From NCBI RefSeq assembly GCF_002236115.1, contig NZ_NIWT01000001.1, positions 930,001-994,000 of the forward strand: a stretch of 64,000 bases of DNA, given 5' to 3'. Position 1 is the stretch's first letter. The number at the start of each line of letters is the position of its first letter. This document shows positions 63,126 to 64,000 of this stretch, one piece after another. This DNA is from Pseudomonas jessenii (GTDB taxonomy: Bacteria > Pseudomonadota > Gammaproteobacteria > Pseudomonadales > Pseudomonadaceae). The notes under the pieces were generated by a model. That model was not told where the DNA came from and did not search any database. It was given only the letters and a program-made list of their open reading frames with translations. The translations under genes and the position numbers were made by a program.

Positions 63126-64000
63126 TCAAGGCCTGCCGAGCAAATGACTCATCGCCGTCTTCAGCTTCATCGGCCGCACCGGCTTGTGCATCAGGGTGTG
63201 ACCCAGTTCGCGGATCTGCTGCTTGAGTTCATTGCTGTAGTTGGCCGTGATCATCATCGCCGGGACCGGTGACGCGCGCCGGGCATTGATCCGGGCCACG
63301 GCGTCGACACCGTTGCGATCGTTGTCCAGGTGGTAATCGGCAATCAGCAGGTCGGCCTCGGCGTGGTAATTGTCCACTTGCCGCGCCAGGTCCTCCTCCG
63401 ACAGCGCCGTCACCACCCGACACCCCCACCCCTCCAGCAAGGTGCGCATGCCGGCACAGATGGTCGCGTCATTGTCCAGCACCCATATCCGCGCACCGCG
63501 CAGGCGCTCAAGCATTGGCTCGCTCATCTGCAACGTCGGCGGCGGTTTCGGCGCGGTGGCGCTCAGCGGTACTTCGACCGAGAACATCGAGCCCCGGCCC
63601 GGCCACGAGCGCACATGAATGCGATGCCCGAGGATGCCGGCAATCTTCTCGACAATCGCCAGGCCCAGGCCCAGGCCGCGATCCTGATCGGGTCGCTGCA
63701 CATCACCGCGCTTGAACTCCTGGAAAATCTCCTCCAGGCGATGCTCGGCAATGCCCATGCCGCTGTCCCAGACTTCGATCGTCAGGCACTGATGATGCCG
63801 CCGGCAACCGAGCACCACGCGACCCCTGTAGGTATAGCGGATCGCATTGCTCAGCAGGTTGCGCAGAATCCGGGCGAGCAGCTGGATGTCACTGCGCACC
63901 AGCGCCGAACAGCCGATGAAGTGCAGTTGCAGGCCTTCACTGCGCGCCACCTGGGTGTATTCGGCGGCCAGGTTGTCCAGCAGTTCACTGAGGGCGAACG
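63126..64000 (-). CDS. Hybrid histidine kinase/response regulator, 5' end beyond window
   Basis: The C-terminal 291 residues of a hybrid kinase. Visible: end of the HisKA/HATPase domain (N-box ILRNLLSNAIRYT, DSGMGI, GLGLGLAIV) and a C-terminal receiver (WVLDNDATICAGMR, phosphorylatable Asp in LLIADYHLDN, late HKPVRPMKL). The frame continues past base 64000. It shares long stretches with the kinase at 44043 (such as PGRGSMFSVEVPLS versus PGRGSMFSIEVPIS), so the two are paralogues. Its place beside erbR matches the ErbS/PedS-type sensors. Confidence 0.9.
   Translation of the reverse strand, partial: FALSELLDNLAAEYTQVARSEGLQLHFIGCSALVRSDIQLLARILRNLLSNAIRYTYRGRVVLGCRRHHQCLTIEVWDSGMGIAEHRLEEIFQEFKRGDVQRPDQDRGLGLGLAIVEKIAGILGHRIHVRSWPGRGSMFSVEVPLSATAPKPPPTLQMSEPMLERLRGARIWVLDNDATICAGMRTLLEGWGCRVVTALSEEDLARQVDNYHAEADLLIADYHLDNDRNGVDAVARINARRASPVPAMMITANYSNELKQQIRELGHTLMHKPVRPMKLKTAMSHLLGRP

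Overview
The window looks like a chromosomal segment of a fluorescent-group Pseudomonas. It is GC-rich and carries two dozen REP palindromes of the Pseudomonas type. Its gene content (MocR and LysE pairs, a reductive pyrimidine pathway, a pqq/ped quinoprotein alcohol oxidation cluster, AcnB matching E. coli numbering at its iron-sulfur cysteines) is typical of P. fluorescens/P. putida relatives. No rRNA, tRNA, CRISPR, phage or complete transposon was seen; coding is dense and mostly ordinary core/accessory chromosome.

Layout. 1-3.5 kb: a FecR anti-sigma gene cut by the left edge and a TonB-dependent transducer with an N-terminal signalling (STN) domain. 3.6-8.9 kb: VOC protein, AraC regulator, LysE exporter, MocR regulator divergent from an EamA exporter, second LysE exporter. 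9.0-11.6 kb: alkylation-repair operon (ada, a PEP mutase/isocitrate lyase homologue, an AlkA-type glycosylase) preceded by a tiny overlapping leader ORF. 11.8-15.0 kb: PotF-like binding protein, agmatine deiminase, LysR regulator. 15.2-20.9 kb: thioesterase, GFA protein, a second TonB receptor without the signalling domain whose upstream DNA resembles that of the first, miaE, tandem Usp, DUF1289. 21.0-25.7 kb: acnB behind a long structured leader, and a serine-type permease. 26.0-30.3 kb: tautomerase, TetR, 2-hydroxyacid dehydrogenase, an aminoglycoside-phosphotransferase-like kinase and an SDR that resemble the lvaA/lvaD pair. 30.4-34.3 kb: small lipoprotein, DUF1652, PAS-LuxR regulator, and an ECF41 sigma factor with its AhpD-like partner and a recognisable ECF41 promoter. 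34.3-42.8 kb: complete reductive pyrimidine catabolism (PreTA dihydropyrimidine dehydrogenase, dihydropyrimidinase, N-carbamoyl-beta-alanine amidase, NCS1 transporter, RutR-like regulator). 42.9-44.1 kb: a decayed signal-peptide gene, a composite REP, and an aldose epimerase.

44.0-64.0 kb is the most interesting block: a PQQ-dependent alcohol oxidation island bounded by two related hybrid histidine kinases (the second cut by the right edge). On the minus strand it encodes cytochrome c PedF, a MoxJ-like periplasmic binding protein, a SoxYZ-like carrier, a SoxH-like zinc metallohydrolase, a quinoprotein alcohol dehydrogenase with the lanthanide-type Asp, an ExaC-type aldehyde dehydrogenase, pqqABCDE, an iron alcohol dehydrogenase and a hybrid kinase. 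On the plus strand it encodes an ABC system (binding protein, beta-propeller, ATPase, permease), a CxxxCW rhodanese-like protein and an ErbR/AgmR-type response regulator. Alcohol would be oxidised in the periplasm, electrons passed to PedF, aldehyde oxidised by ExaC; the SoxYZ/SoxH/rhodanese/ABC/propeller proteins form a conserved accessory module whose function I cannot assign. A near-identical 14-bp motif lies upstream of both the dehydrogenase gene and the divergent pedF/ABC promoters.

REP pairs separate many of these transcription units and even interrupt pqqB-pqqC. Start codons were chosen from Shine-Dalgarno position, signal peptides and family starts; alternatives are given where the choice was not clear.
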